A stretch of DNA of 64,000 bases from Allocoprobacillus merdigallinarum (GTDB taxonomy: Bacteria; Bacillota_I; Bacilli_A; Erysipelotrichales; Coprobacillaceae): the NCBI GenBank assembly GCA_019117525.1, contig DWZO01000043.1:16960-80959 (forward strand). The letters are read 5' to 3'. The notes below the pieces were generated by a model. It made no database searches, was not told the origin of the DNA, and saw nothing but the letters and a program-made list of their open reading frames with translations. Of the stretch, positions 54,207 through 60,970 are shown piece by piece. Each line of letters begins with the position of its first letter. Positions within the stretch are counted from its first letter, which is position 1. Position numbers and translations under genes: made by a program.

Positions 54207-55319
54207 CTAGTTTAATTTGTCCAGCTGTTTTTCATTATTTATCTTTTCATTGATGTAATTATTAAGTTTTGTGTCTGCTTCCATGTTTTTTTGTCTAAGA
54301 TGAGTATATATTTTTCTTGTCGTAGATATGTCGGCATGTCCCATTAATTTTTGTGTTTCAAGTTCATTTACACCGCTATAAAATAGGTTTGTACTAAACT
54401 CATGTCTTAGCATATGTGATGTCAATGTTGTTATTGTTTCTTCATCGAAATAGCTGTTTAGCTCTCTTTTGCATTTAGCCCAGAATTTCTTATAAGAGCT
54501 TTCGCTCATTAGATTTCCATCTTTCATTGTGAAGAGATAATAAGTATTTATATTTTTTAAGTATTCAATAAGTTGATCCCTGACGATGTCAATCATTATA
54601 ACATCTCTGATACCAGCATCAGTCTTTGGCATTGGTTTTATCCTTGCTTTCACTTTTTTTGAGGATTCACGGACTTTTTCAATGTGTATGGTATTTGTAT
54701 CAAAATTTACATCATCAACGCATAGACCTAATATTTCGCCTTTTCTAAGTCCACAGAAAGCTCCCAGATATAAATACGTTTTAACTTTCAAGGAAAGATT
54801 TGCATGAAATAAGGCTTCACGCTCTTCATCATATAAATCACGAGATTTCTTTGATTTTGGAATTTTTGGAAGCTCGACCCCATCACATGGATTAAAGGTA
54901 ATGATTTTATTAATGATTGCTGCTTTAAAAATCTGCTTAAGAGTCATATATACTTTGTGACACTGATTAGGTTTATCAAAGCATTCATTTAAACACTGCT
55001 GTACATCATCAGAAGTGATATTTCCTATTTTCATATCACCCAGATAGTCAATATGATTCATGAGGACATTAAGATACATATCTTTTGTTTTTTCTTGCTT
55101 ATGTGCCTTATAAGCATAAAACCATTTAACTGCATAATCACCAAATAATATATTTTGACTTTTTATCTTAACCCCACGTTTAAGCTTAATTTGTGCCTGA
55201 ATATAATTGTCATTTAATTCTTCAATTGTGTAGCCATAGACATAAACGATACCTTCAGGTGTTTTAATGGATTTTCTATATCGTCCATCTTTTCTTTTTT
55301 TTAGATTTGTTTTTGCCAT
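54207..55319 (-). CDS. int: Tyrosine-type phage integrase
   Basis: 370 residues: an N-terminal AP2-like arm-binding part (1-50), a core-binding SAM-like domain (about 55-150) and the catalytic domain with R192 (CGLRKGE), K232, H302-x-x-R305 (HMLRH), H328 (GHAD) and Y338. All catalytic residues are present, so it should be active. It is transcribed toward the tRNA. RBS AAGGAG lies before the start on the minus strand. Confidence 0.95.
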   Translation of the reverse strand: MAKTNLKKRKDGRYRKSIKTPEGIVYVYGYTIEELNDNYIQAQIKLKRGVKIKSQNILFGDYAVKWFYAYKAHKQEKTKDMYLNVLMNHIDYLGDMKIGNITSDDVQQCLNECFDKPNQCHKVYMTLKQIFKAAIINKIITFNPCDGVELPKIPKSKKSRDLYDEEREALFHANLSLKVKTYLYLGAFCGLRKGEILGLCVDDVNFDTNTIHIEKVRESSKKVKARIKPMPKTDAGIRDVIMIDIVRDQLIEYLKNINTYYLFTMKDGNLMSESSYKKFWAKCKRELNSYFDEETITTLTSHMLRHEFSTNLFYSGVNELETQKLMGHADISTTRKIYTHLRQKNMEADTKLNNYINEKINNEKQLDKLN

Positions 55320-55356
55320 AATTAATTGCTCCTTTCATCGAATTATGATAAAATGA

Positions 55357-55393
55357 GCATGATAAAAGAGGGTGTGAATCTTTTTTATCATGC
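55357..55393. repeat. 11-bp inverted repeat before the integrase gene
   Basis: GCATGATAAAA / TTTTATCATGC with a 15-nt spacer. It can form a hairpin on either strand. On the minus strand a TCATTTT follows, so it could be a weak terminator or attenuator between the lipoprotein gene and int. Confidence 0.6.
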
Positions 55394-55448
55394 CAATGCA
55401 TTCCCGTGCATTGTGCGTCTGCTACGTGTTCCCGCACGTAGCTTTTTT
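55394..55448 (+). ncRNA. Candidate small RNA end: two hairpins with the same UUCCCG loop
   Basis: Hairpin 1 is CAATGCA-TTCCCG-TGCATTG (55394-55413). Hairpin 2 is GCTACGTG-TTCCCG-CACGTAGC (55421-55442), followed by six T. The loops are identical and the stems are not, which argues that the loop matters. The T tail makes hairpin 2 a plus-strand terminator, though no plus-strand gene ends here: both neighbours are on the minus strand. A promoter is not clear; TATGAT at 55345-55350 could be a -10 box without a good -35. Confidence 0.5.
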
Positions 55449-56028
55449 ATTTATCTTTTGAAAAATATAAAGTATAGTCATACCAGCGGGGATATGAAGT
55501 TTTTTGTAATGAAACACTGTAATTTCCATTTTCAACAATTTTTATGTCATCATCATCTTCAATCAGATAAGAATAGTCACCTAATAAGTTAATGAAGTAT
55601 GATTTTTTATCATCATCAACCTTTCCAATGTTAAACAGCTGTTCGCCATCATAAACAAAATGCGAATAAAAAACTGAAATAGCAAATGACATGGCACTTA
55701 TTTCATCAGCACTATCTAAATTCTCAAATGATAATGATATAGCTTTGATATTACCATCCTTATCATATGAAATAAATCCATTTCCATCGATAGAAATATA
55801 ACTCTTTGATATGTTATACGCTGTCATCACAATAGTTGATTCGTATCCATCTTCTATTTTTGATGTATTTGTTGCGACAATTTTGTAAATATCTTCATTT
55901 GATGAACCATAATCATTTAGATATTCAGCTATGCGATCACTTGATGCACGGACTTCTTCGGTTAAGTCTTTTGTACATCCAACAAATAGCGAAGATGCTA
56001 TAAGTAGTGCACATAGAATTTTCTTCAT
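55447..56028 (-). CDS. Small lipoprotein of the lysogeny module
   Basis: 193 residues. Lipoprotein signal MKKILCALLIASSLFVGC with the lipid-bearing Cys at 18, then an acidic soluble domain with no family I know. The start at 56028 has GGGAGAAA upstream on the minus strand; an earlier ATG at 56070 precedes the signal sequence and I reject it. The place between integrase and repressor is where some temperate phages of Gram-positive hosts carry superinfection-exclusion lipoproteins (Ltp of phage TP-J34 is the example I know). That role is an inference from position alone. Confidence 0.7.
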   Translation of the reverse strand: MKKILCALLIASSLFVGCTKDLTEEVRASSDRIAEYLNDYGSSNEDIYKIVATNTSKIEDGYESTIVMTAYNISKSYISIDGNGFISYDKDGNIKAISLSFENLDSADEISAMSFAISVFYSHFVYDGEQLFNIGKVDDDKKSYFINLLGDYSYLIEDDDDIKIVENGNYSVSLQKTSYPRWYDYTLYFSKDK

Positions 56029-56055
56029 AATATATTTTCTCCCTTCCCAAATTGT

Positions 56056-56069
56056 TGCACATTTGTGCA
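56056..56069. promoter_or_regulatory. 14-bp palindrome upstream of the lipoprotein gene
   Basis: TGCACA-TT-TGTGCA lies 28 nt before the lipoprotein start. Possible operator; the binding protein is unknown. Confidence 0.4.
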
Positions 56070-56120
56070 TGTATTTTATAACATCAGATATGTAATGTTA
56101 TAATCAAATATAATATTTGT

Positions 56121-56146
56121 GAGCTTATGATTAAGCTCATTTTTTT
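56121..56146 (+). terminator. Short hairpin with T tail
   Basis: GAGCTTA / TAAGCTC, loop TGAT, then seven T after CA. It lies 27 nt before a 37-codon gene and may attenuate it. TATAAT boxes lie just upstream (56098-56103 and 56109-56114). Confidence 0.6.
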
Positions 56147-56172
56147 ATCTCATAAAGAAAGTAGGTGGAGAT

Positions 56173-56286
56173 ATGAATCGTGATGATTACAAGAGATACA
56201 TTGCTGAAATGTTAAAACAGATCAACAATATAAAACATCTCAAAATCATTTATGAAATTGTATTGAAATACTTTACAAGATCATAG
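56173..56286 (+). CDS. 37-residue phage microprotein
   Basis: A short frame starting ATG 56173 behind GGTGGAG (56164-56170) and ending TAG 56284-56286, followed at once by a terminator. The product is helical and amphipathic (MNRDDYKRYIAEMLKQINNI..., ending YEIVLKYFTRS). Similar small genes next to repressors are common in Bacillota prophages, as I recall. It runs opposite to both neighbours. Confidence 0.6.
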   Translation: MNRDDYKRYIAEMLKQINNIKHLKIIYEIVLKYFTRS

Positions 56287-56309
56287 GACGAGTCAATCTC
56301 GTCTTTTTT
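56287..56309 (+). terminator. Terminator between the microprotein and repressor genes
   Basis: GACGAG / CTCGTC with loop TCAAT, then six T. Confidence 0.82.
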
Positions 56310-56658
56310 ATTTTAGAGATAAAGATTTTATATATTTTTTAATAACTTCCCGTTCACTATCAGTTAGATCAAGATATTTTTTTATAAGTTCTTTGTCAAA
56401 ATAATCGAGATGATATTCCTCAACAAGTTGGTCTAGGATAGTTTCTGGCAGGTCAGTAAACATATCGCCTTTGCCTTCCTTTAGCCATGCAATTGAAACG
56501 TTAAATTCTCTGCATATAGATTTAATCGTTTGCTCTGACATATTTCTAGTACCTTTTTCAAGATTAGAAATAGCGGCTCGAGTAATGCCAATTCTTTTTC
56601 CCAGTTCTTCTTGGCTTAAAGATAAAGCTAATCGTAATTCTTTTAATCTTTGATCCAT
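56308..56658 (-). CDS. Cro/CI-type repressor (XRE family)
   Basis: 116 residues. The N-terminal helix-turn-helix (about 3-58) reads RLKELRLALSLSQEELGKRI, GITRAAISNLEKGTRN and SIAWLKEGKG, a standard XRE domain. The C-terminal half is helical, without a LexA/CI protease part. It should keep the lytic genes off. I start at 56658 (minus strand), behind AGGTGA; the upstream GTG at 56667 lies in that site. Divergent from the early promoter at 56742. Confidence 0.92.
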   Translation of the reverse strand: MDQRLKELRLALSLSQEELGKRIGITRAAISNLEKGTRNMSEQTIKSICREFNVSIAWLKEGKGDMFTDLPETILDQLVEEYHLDYFDKELIKKYLDLTDSEREVIKKYIKSLSLK

Positions 56659-56684
56659 TAAATTCACCTCATTTCTATACTTAA

Positions 56685-56713
56685 ATAATAATATTATATT
56701 AAAAAAATGTCAA
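56685..56713 (-). promoter_or_regulatory. Repressor promoter (minus strand)
   Basis: On the minus strand TTGACA (56713-56708), 17-nt spacer, TATTAT (56690-56685). A TTTCTATAC block at 56672-56680 follows, like the blocks around the early promoter. Confidence 0.75.
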
Positions 56714-56741
56714 CTAAGAATACAAAAATAAATAAAATCTG

Positions 56742-56770
56742 TTGACAATAGTTTCTATGTGACATATAAT
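56742..56770 (+). promoter_or_regulatory. Early rightward promoter with repressor operators
   Basis: TTGACA (56742-56747), 17-nt spacer, TATAAT (56765-56770): full consensus. GTTTCTATGT (56751-56760) and its near inverse ACGTAGAAAC (56775-56784) flank the -10 box, which fits an operator pair for the divergent repressor. Confidence 0.82.
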
Positions 56771-56918
56771 GTAAACGTAGAAACGGAAAGGAGAGTGAAA
56801 AAGTTACTAAGTTTAGTCATAATCCTCATGATCAACATCAGAATGATGCAGTAGCCCATATGATTATGAGGATTTTATGAAAAATTATAAAGAGAGAGGA
56901 AGATATGAATGAAATGTT

Positions 56919-57401
56919 CTATTGATGCCCTATATGCAAATAATGAGATTTATGAGGTAAAGTTATATCTTTCTTTATCATACCTCGATTGGTGTAAATT
57001 GTTAAAGAAAGAAGAGTTCCTTCATTTAATAAAATATCTGAACAATCAAGGAATTCTAAAAAGTAATTCCGAGATTCTTGAGGATTTACATTTAAAGGAA
57101 AAGTTGGAGTAGAAATCAAATCATTACCTTTGCCACGTATTTTTTTAGGAAGCAATTCGCATTGTATAGACTTGCCGTTGCTATTTATAGAAATAGAAGA
57201 GATTGATATTGGATTTGTAGAATTGTTTGTGATGAACATGTACAGTTGGATGACATTAAAAATGTTTTTGTAGTCCTTAATTTCTATATCAAGTTTTTTA
57301 CGTGATTGTAATAATTTAGAAATTCCTAGAATACCAGATACTACAAAAGAAATGATAGTCATTATATTTAAGATGATATCTGTGTAATTATCAAGATTCA
57401 T
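56919..57401 (-). CDS. Membrane-anchored protein in opposite orientation within the early region
   Basis: 160 residues: a short polar N-terminus, one membrane helix (about 9-28, ILNIMTIISFVVSGILGISK), then a soluble domain rich in beta-type sequence (LYMFITNNSTNPISISSISI). Family not recognised. The start 57401 has GGAGGT on the minus strand and an extended -10 box TGCTATAAT (57434-57426) of its own. A self-promoted gene facing backwards between repressor and early genes is typical of a lysogenic-conversion ('moron') gene. Confidence 0.68.
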   Translation of the reverse strand: MNLDNYTDIILNIMTIISFVVSGILGISKLLQSRKKLDIEIKDYKNIFNVIQLYMFITNNSTNPISISSISINSNGKSIQCELLPKKIRGKGNDLISTPTFPLNVNPQESRNYFLEFLDCSDILLNEGTLLSLTIYTNRGMIKKDITLPHKSHYLHIGHQ

Positions 57402-57479
57402 TATAATATACCTCCTTTCCTTTAAATTATAGCATAGCATTTGTATAAAACATTAAAATCTAAAAGGTTGGTGAAAAAA

Positions 57480-57674
57480 ATGAATAAAAAAGAAATAGTA
57501 GAAAGGTTAAGAGAAATTGCAAAGATTGATAGTTTGAGCAATGAGGAACTTATGAATAAATATAAGTTCTTGAAAGAAGAAGACTTATCACCAAGTTCAA
57601 AATATCCACATATCACAGGAATCATAAGAGCTGAAATTGAATGTCTTATAGCTAGAATTGAAGGAGGTGAATAG
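57480..57674 (+). CDS. Small early phage protein
   Basis: 64 residues, charged and helical (MNKKEIVERLREIAKIDSLS...), no family recognised. Start ATG 57480 behind AAGGTTGGTG. First gene of the rightward cluster; it stops 1 nt before the next start. Confidence 0.6.
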   Translation: MNKKEIVERLREIAKIDSLSNEELMNKYKFLKEEDLSPSSKYPHITGIIRAEIECLIARIEGGE

Positions 57675-57675
57675 G

Positions 57676-57843
57676 ATGGACATCAGCAAGAAAAAGAATG
57701 AAGCTATCGAGTTAGCTCAATTGTTATCGCCACTTGACAGCAAGAACAAGGAAAAAGCAAAGACATGGATCGATGGATTCATTACTGCTGCAAGAGTATT
57801 TTCAGAGGAAAGAAAAAAAGATGAAAACAGAAAGGAGAGGTAA
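57676..57843 (+). CDS. Small early phage protein
   Basis: 55 residues, highly charged, helical, with KTWIDGFITAARVFSEERKK. It may be a small DNA- or protein-binding factor; family not recognised. ATG 57676 has AAGGAGGTGA 5 nt upstream, a strong site. Confidence 0.65.
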   Translation: MDISKKKNEAIELAQLLSPLDSKNKEKAKTWIDGFITAARVFSEERKKDENRKER

Positions 57844-57845
57844 TC

Positions 57846-58085
57846 ATGATTTATCCAAAGCAGCTAATGACAATAACGGAGCTGGCTGAAATGGGCTTCA
57901 GTAGATATAAGCTTAATATGTATGCGAATGATCCACTGGCTCCTGTCATTAAATCAGGGCGCGGGAAAGCCCTATTTGATACAACAAAACTGGATGATTA
58001 TCTGCTAAGTCTAAAGACAAGAAAAGGTACAAATAAAAAGAAATTGTCTTGGGCAGAGAGAAAGAAAAATCTTTTAAGCAATTGA
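57846..58085 (+). CDS. Excisionase-like/helix-turn-helix small protein
   Basis: 79 residues. MTITELAEMGFSRYKLNMYA followed by a wing-like GRGKALFDTTKLDDYL suggests a winged-helix MerR/Xis-type DNA-binding domain, and the C-terminus is basic. It could be the excisionase of the element or a gene regulator. Overlaps nothing; 2 nt behind the upstream stop, with GGAGAGG as ribosome site. Confidence 0.6.
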   Translation: MIYPKQLMTITELAEMGFSRYKLNMYANDPLAPVIKSGRGKALFDTTKLDDYLLSLKTRKGTNKKKLSWAERKKNLLSN

Positions 58086-58132
58086 TTGAATAATAGATAA
58101 AAAAGAATCACACCATCAAGGAGATGAAGAAC

Positions 58133-58309
58133 ATGAAAAACGGGAAATTATTTGGATTGATTGTTATGGCAATGTGGTGCATTGGGATTGCTATAGTTGT
58201 CATTGGATGCTTGAATTTTTCAGACACCGGAGAATGCATCATGCTTGTTGCTATGGGAATAGCAATCGTGAAAATGGGGGAGGTGCTTGTAGACAATGTT
58301 CAACTTTGA
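58133..58309 (+). CDS. Small two-helix membrane protein
   Basis: 58 residues with two hydrophobic stretches (GLIVMAMWCIGIAIVVIGCL and CIMLVAMGIAIVKMG). ATG 58133 is 9 nt behind AAGGAG; ATG 58124 touches that site. Function unknown. Confidence 0.6.
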   Translation: MKNGKLFGLIVMAMWCIGIAIVVIGCLNFSDTGECIMLVAMGIAIVKMGEVLVDNVQL

Positions 58310-58433
58310 CAGACCAGATCTCGTCTGTGGGAAGATGAAGAAAAGAAAGAGAAAAAGCATATTACCAATGATCATCGTTGTCATAGTGATCGTGATAGTA
58401 ATTGTTATATTGAAAATGAAAGGAGTAGGTTGA
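58296..58433 (+). CDS. 45-residue single-helix membrane microprotein
   Basis: Starts at ATG 58296 inside the end of the upstream gene and runs to TGA 58431-58433. A basic stretch KKRKRKS is followed by a helix of almost only Ile and Val (MIIVVIVIVIVIVIL). GGAGGTG lies 13 nt upstream. The Lys/Arg-then-Val/Ile layout suggests a cytoplasmic basic end with one inner-membrane helix. Function unknown. Confidence 0.5.
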   Translation: MFNFDRPDLVCGKMKKRKRKSILPMIIVVIVIVIVIVILKMKGVG

Positions 58434-58470
58434 AATGAAATATAATGAAGCAACAAAAAAAGGAATTTAA

Positions 58471-58755
58471 ATGATGATGAAGAACTTAAAGAGTCATCTG
58501 GAAAATGAAGAAGGGGAAGGGAGAGTAGCTGTTGGAATCATTGCAGTAACGGTTGAACCATTTGGAGCAGGGACAGTTGTATTAACAGACAGAAATATTG
58601 AAAATGCACTTGTTGAAATGGGGTATATAGATGAAGGAGAAATTTTAACTTTGCTTCAAAATCATGGCAAGAAAATCAATCGTGGAATAAGAAAAAAACT
58701 TTCCAAGGGACTTTCAAGAGTCATCGAGAAGATGAATAGTGAAGAAGACTTATAA
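58471..58755 (+). CDS. Hypothetical early phage protein
   Basis: 94 residues. The middle (VGIIAVTVEPFGAGTVVLTD) looks like a small beta domain and the C-terminus is basic and helical (KKINRGIRKKLSKGLSRVIE). No family recognised. Start ATG 58471 behind AAAGGA; last gene before the inverted repeat and rep. Confidence 0.6.
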   Translation: MMMKNLKSHLENEEGEGRVAVGIIAVTVEPFGAGTVVLTDRNIENALVEMGYIDEGEILTLLQNHGKKINRGIRKKLSKGLSRVIEKMNSEEDL

Positions 58756-58768
58756 AAAAACAAAGAAA

Positions 58769-58867
58769 AAATCACTCAGTATGCACGTTGTGAGTGATTT
58801 CATCCTTGCTTCCACAAATATATCATCAAGTGGATTATAGCATATATAAAGGCTAGAAGCAAGGATG
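58769..58867 (+). repeat. Candidate rolling-circle origin: hairpin plus 12-bp inverted repeat
   Basis: First a hairpin AAATCACTCA / TGAGTGATTT (58769-58800, 12-nt loop); then CATCCTTGCTTC (58801-58812) and its exact inverse GAAGCAAGGATG (58856-58867) around an AT-rich 43-nt spacer. They adjoin the HUH Rep gene, where single- and double-strand origins often lie. The first hairpin could also be a weak terminator of the gene before it. Confidence 0.5.
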
Positions 58868-58926
58868 TTTTATGCATATATCGTCCTCGTTATGGATAGT
58901 AACAAATCAACGAAGGAGAGATGTAG

Positions 58927-59793
58927 ATGGCATTCAACAGAAAGAAGCATAGAAGATATGCTGATTATGATTATGAAGAAACGTATGATATGACTGCATC
59001 ATCTCTTGATGAAAACAGGATAAGGGAAATGTTAGCAGATGGCAGGATGACCAGCGTATATGCAACAAAGACAATAAGAAGTGGAAATCAATTCGAGATA
59101 GAAATATATCCCGAATTTACAAAGAAGCAGATGAATAAAGCGAAGGTGAAAAAGAAAAATTCATCAGCACAAAAAAAGCTGAATGACAAGAATTCAAGAA
59201 AGCGACTTGAAAGATTGATCAATACAAACTTCACCTCTAATGATTTTTGGATAACGCTGACATATTCAGATGAGTATCTCCCTAAAACAATTGATGATGC
59301 CATGAAGGACATGAAGAATTTCATACGCAAGATAAACTACAAAAGAAAGAAGCTAGGCATAAACAATGCTAAGTACATATACATTACAGAATTTTCAAAG
59401 GAGAAAGGTATCAGATGTCATCATCACCTCATATTAGAGGGAGGGATGACGATGGATGAAATAGAATCACGATGGACAAAAGGAAGAAGAAACAACATAA
59501 GGAAACTGGATCCTGATGAAAACGGATTGACAGGAATAGCAGCATATCTTTCAAAAGATCCCAAGGGAAAGAAAAGATGGAAGTCATCTAAGAACCTAAA
59601 GAAACCAAAGGAAAGTAAAAGCTATACCATCTTCACATTTCCAAAGATAAGAAAGATGATCATCAATAACAACCTGATAGAAGAGATGATGACAAGAAGA
59701 TATAAAAACAGGATATTTACAAGATGCGAAGTCAGGTACAACGAATTCAATTCAAAGTTCTACATATATGCAAGGATGAGGTATGACGAATGA
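58927..59793 (+). CDS. rep: HUH-type rolling-circle replication initiator (Rep)
   Basis: 288 residues. Motif I is FWITLTYSDEYLP (107-119), motif II RCHHHLILEGG with H165-H167, and motif III AAYLSKD with Tyr 207 and Lys 210. This is the single-tyrosine HUH endonuclease layout: the His pair binds metal and the Tyr nicks one strand and stays joined to its 5' end. A basic N-terminal and middle region (65-95) should bind DNA. RBS AAGGAGAG before ATG 58927. It overlaps the second recombinase gene by 4 nt. Confidence 0.85.
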   Translation: MAFNRKKHRRYADYDYEETYDMTASSLDENRIREMLADGRMTSVYATKTIRSGNQFEIEIYPEFTKKQMNKAKVKKKNSSAQKKLNDKNSRKRLERLINTNFTSNDFWITLTYSDEYLPKTIDDAMKDMKNFIRKINYKRKKLGINNAKYIYITEFSKEKGIRCHHHLILEGGMTMDEIESRWTKGRRNNIRKLDPDENGLTGIAAYLSKDPKGKKRWKSSKNLKKPKESKSYTIFTFPKIRKMIINNNLIEEMMTRRYKNRIFTRCEVRYNEFNSKFYIYARMRYDE

Positions 59794-60677
59794 AGAGGAT
59801 AACAAAGGAAGAAATGATTCAAAAAAAAGAAGAATACCTGTTGGCTGAAAAGATGGATGAAAAGTCAGAAAATACACTCAAGCATTATAGACACGTTATT
59901 GAAATGTTCATTGAAGCATCAGGTAATGAAGTTACAAAGATGGATATTATGAGGTTCAAGGAACATCTGATTCAAAGATACAAATCAAAGACAGTCAGCA
60001 ATTACATAACAATCATAAACAAGTTCATAAAATATATTGAAATGATAGATGAGGATGAAAGCAAGGAATTGAGCGATTTGAAGGAATACAAGAAATCGCA
60101 GATGAAAATCAAGAATATAAAGATGCAACAGGTGGCATCTCTTGATGAAGTGCTCGAACCTTCAGACCTGAAAAAGATGCTAAGAATGGCAAAGAAAAGG
60201 GATTACGAGATGTATCTCGTGATGCGTATATTTGCCTATACAGGAATACGTGCAGAGGAACTGAAGTATTTTACAGTTGAAAATATAAAGAGCAATTACA
60301 TTCAGGTAAGAAACAAGGGAAAGATAAGAAAGGTCATCATGACAAACAGTCTTAAAAATGAATTGCAGAAATACTGCAAGGAAATGAATATGACATCAGG
60401 ATATATCTTCAAAGGAAAGAAAGATGGAAAAATGATGCATTCGACGACTGTTTACAAGCGATTGAAGAAGATAGCTGGAATGTGTCGAGGAATCAAGCTG
60501 GACAAGGTCCATCCACACTCATTTCGTCATCTGTTTGCGGTCAAGTTTTTAAAAGATGGCGGAACGATAAACGACCTTGCGGACATATTAGGACACAAGA
60601 ACATAAACACGACGATGATCTATGCAAGGACAACGGACAAAATGAAGAAAGAACAGCTGGAAAGGATGAAATATTAA
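59790..60677 (+). CDS. Second tyrosine recombinase (XerC/D-like)
   Basis: 295 residues: N-terminal SAM-like domain (about 20-95) and catalytic domain with R154 (TGIRAEEL), K176, H243-x-x-R246 (HPHSFRH), H269 (GHKN) and Y278. All catalytic residues are present. It lies in the replication cluster, coupled to rep (4-nt overlap), and is well separated in sequence from the integrase at 54207. It may resolve replication multimers or invert a segment. Confidence 0.92.
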   Translation: MKRITKEEMIQKKEEYLLAEKMDEKSENTLKHYRHVIEMFIEASGNEVTKMDIMRFKEHLIQRYKSKTVSNYITIINKFIKYIEMIDEDESKELSDLKEYKKSQMKIKNIKMQQVASLDEVLEPSDLKKMLRMAKKRDYEMYLVMRIFAYTGIRAEELKYFTVENIKSNYIQVRNKGKIRKVIMTNSLKNELQKYCKEMNMTSGYIFKGKKDGKMMHSTTVYKRLKKIAGMCRGIKLDKVHPHSFRHLFAVKFLKDGGTINDLADILGHKNINTTMIYARTTDKMKKEQLERMKY

Positions 60678-60970
60678 TGAGAATAAAGGAAATAAAAGTT
60701 GCAAAGACGCAATTTGATGAAATAAGAAAGGGAGAGGATGAATTACCGCTTCTTTACAGAAAGGAACAATGCATGAGCTATAAGGAAGGAGACATCCTTA
60801 AGATATACAGTATGAATAAGGAATTAAAAAAAGGCAGATATTATTTTCATGTTCAGGTTGAAAAGATGGAAAAGAAAGAAATTGAAGAATATGAAGCATT
60901 CATCTTGAAAGTTAGGTTGAGATTAGATATGCCAACTTATTTAAAAGGATGTGAGGAAGATGGAATATAG
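60677..60970 (+). CDS. Small phage protein, possibly ASCH/DUF3850-like
   Basis: 97 residues. MRIKEIKVAKTQFDEIRKGE followed by YKEGDILKIYS and a later beta strand resembles the small ASCH/DUF3850 RNA-binding fold, but I am not sure. The ATG overlaps the recombinase stop (TAATG). The end overlaps the helicase gene. Confidence 0.6.
   Translation: MRIKEIKVAKTQFDEIRKGEDELPLLYRKEQCMSYKEGDILKIYSMNKELKKGRYYFHVQVEKMEKKEIEEYEAFILKVRLRLDMPTYLKGCEEDGI

Noticed and set aside
56909..57112. 67-codon plus-strand frame
   Set aside because: Lies opposite the better supported minus-strand gene 56919-57401, which has GGAGGT, an extended -10 box and a membrane helix.
60482..60676. Upstream extension of the small gene before the helicase
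   Set aside because: It only shadows the end of the recombinase gene; the real start is ATG 60677 in a TAATG overlap.
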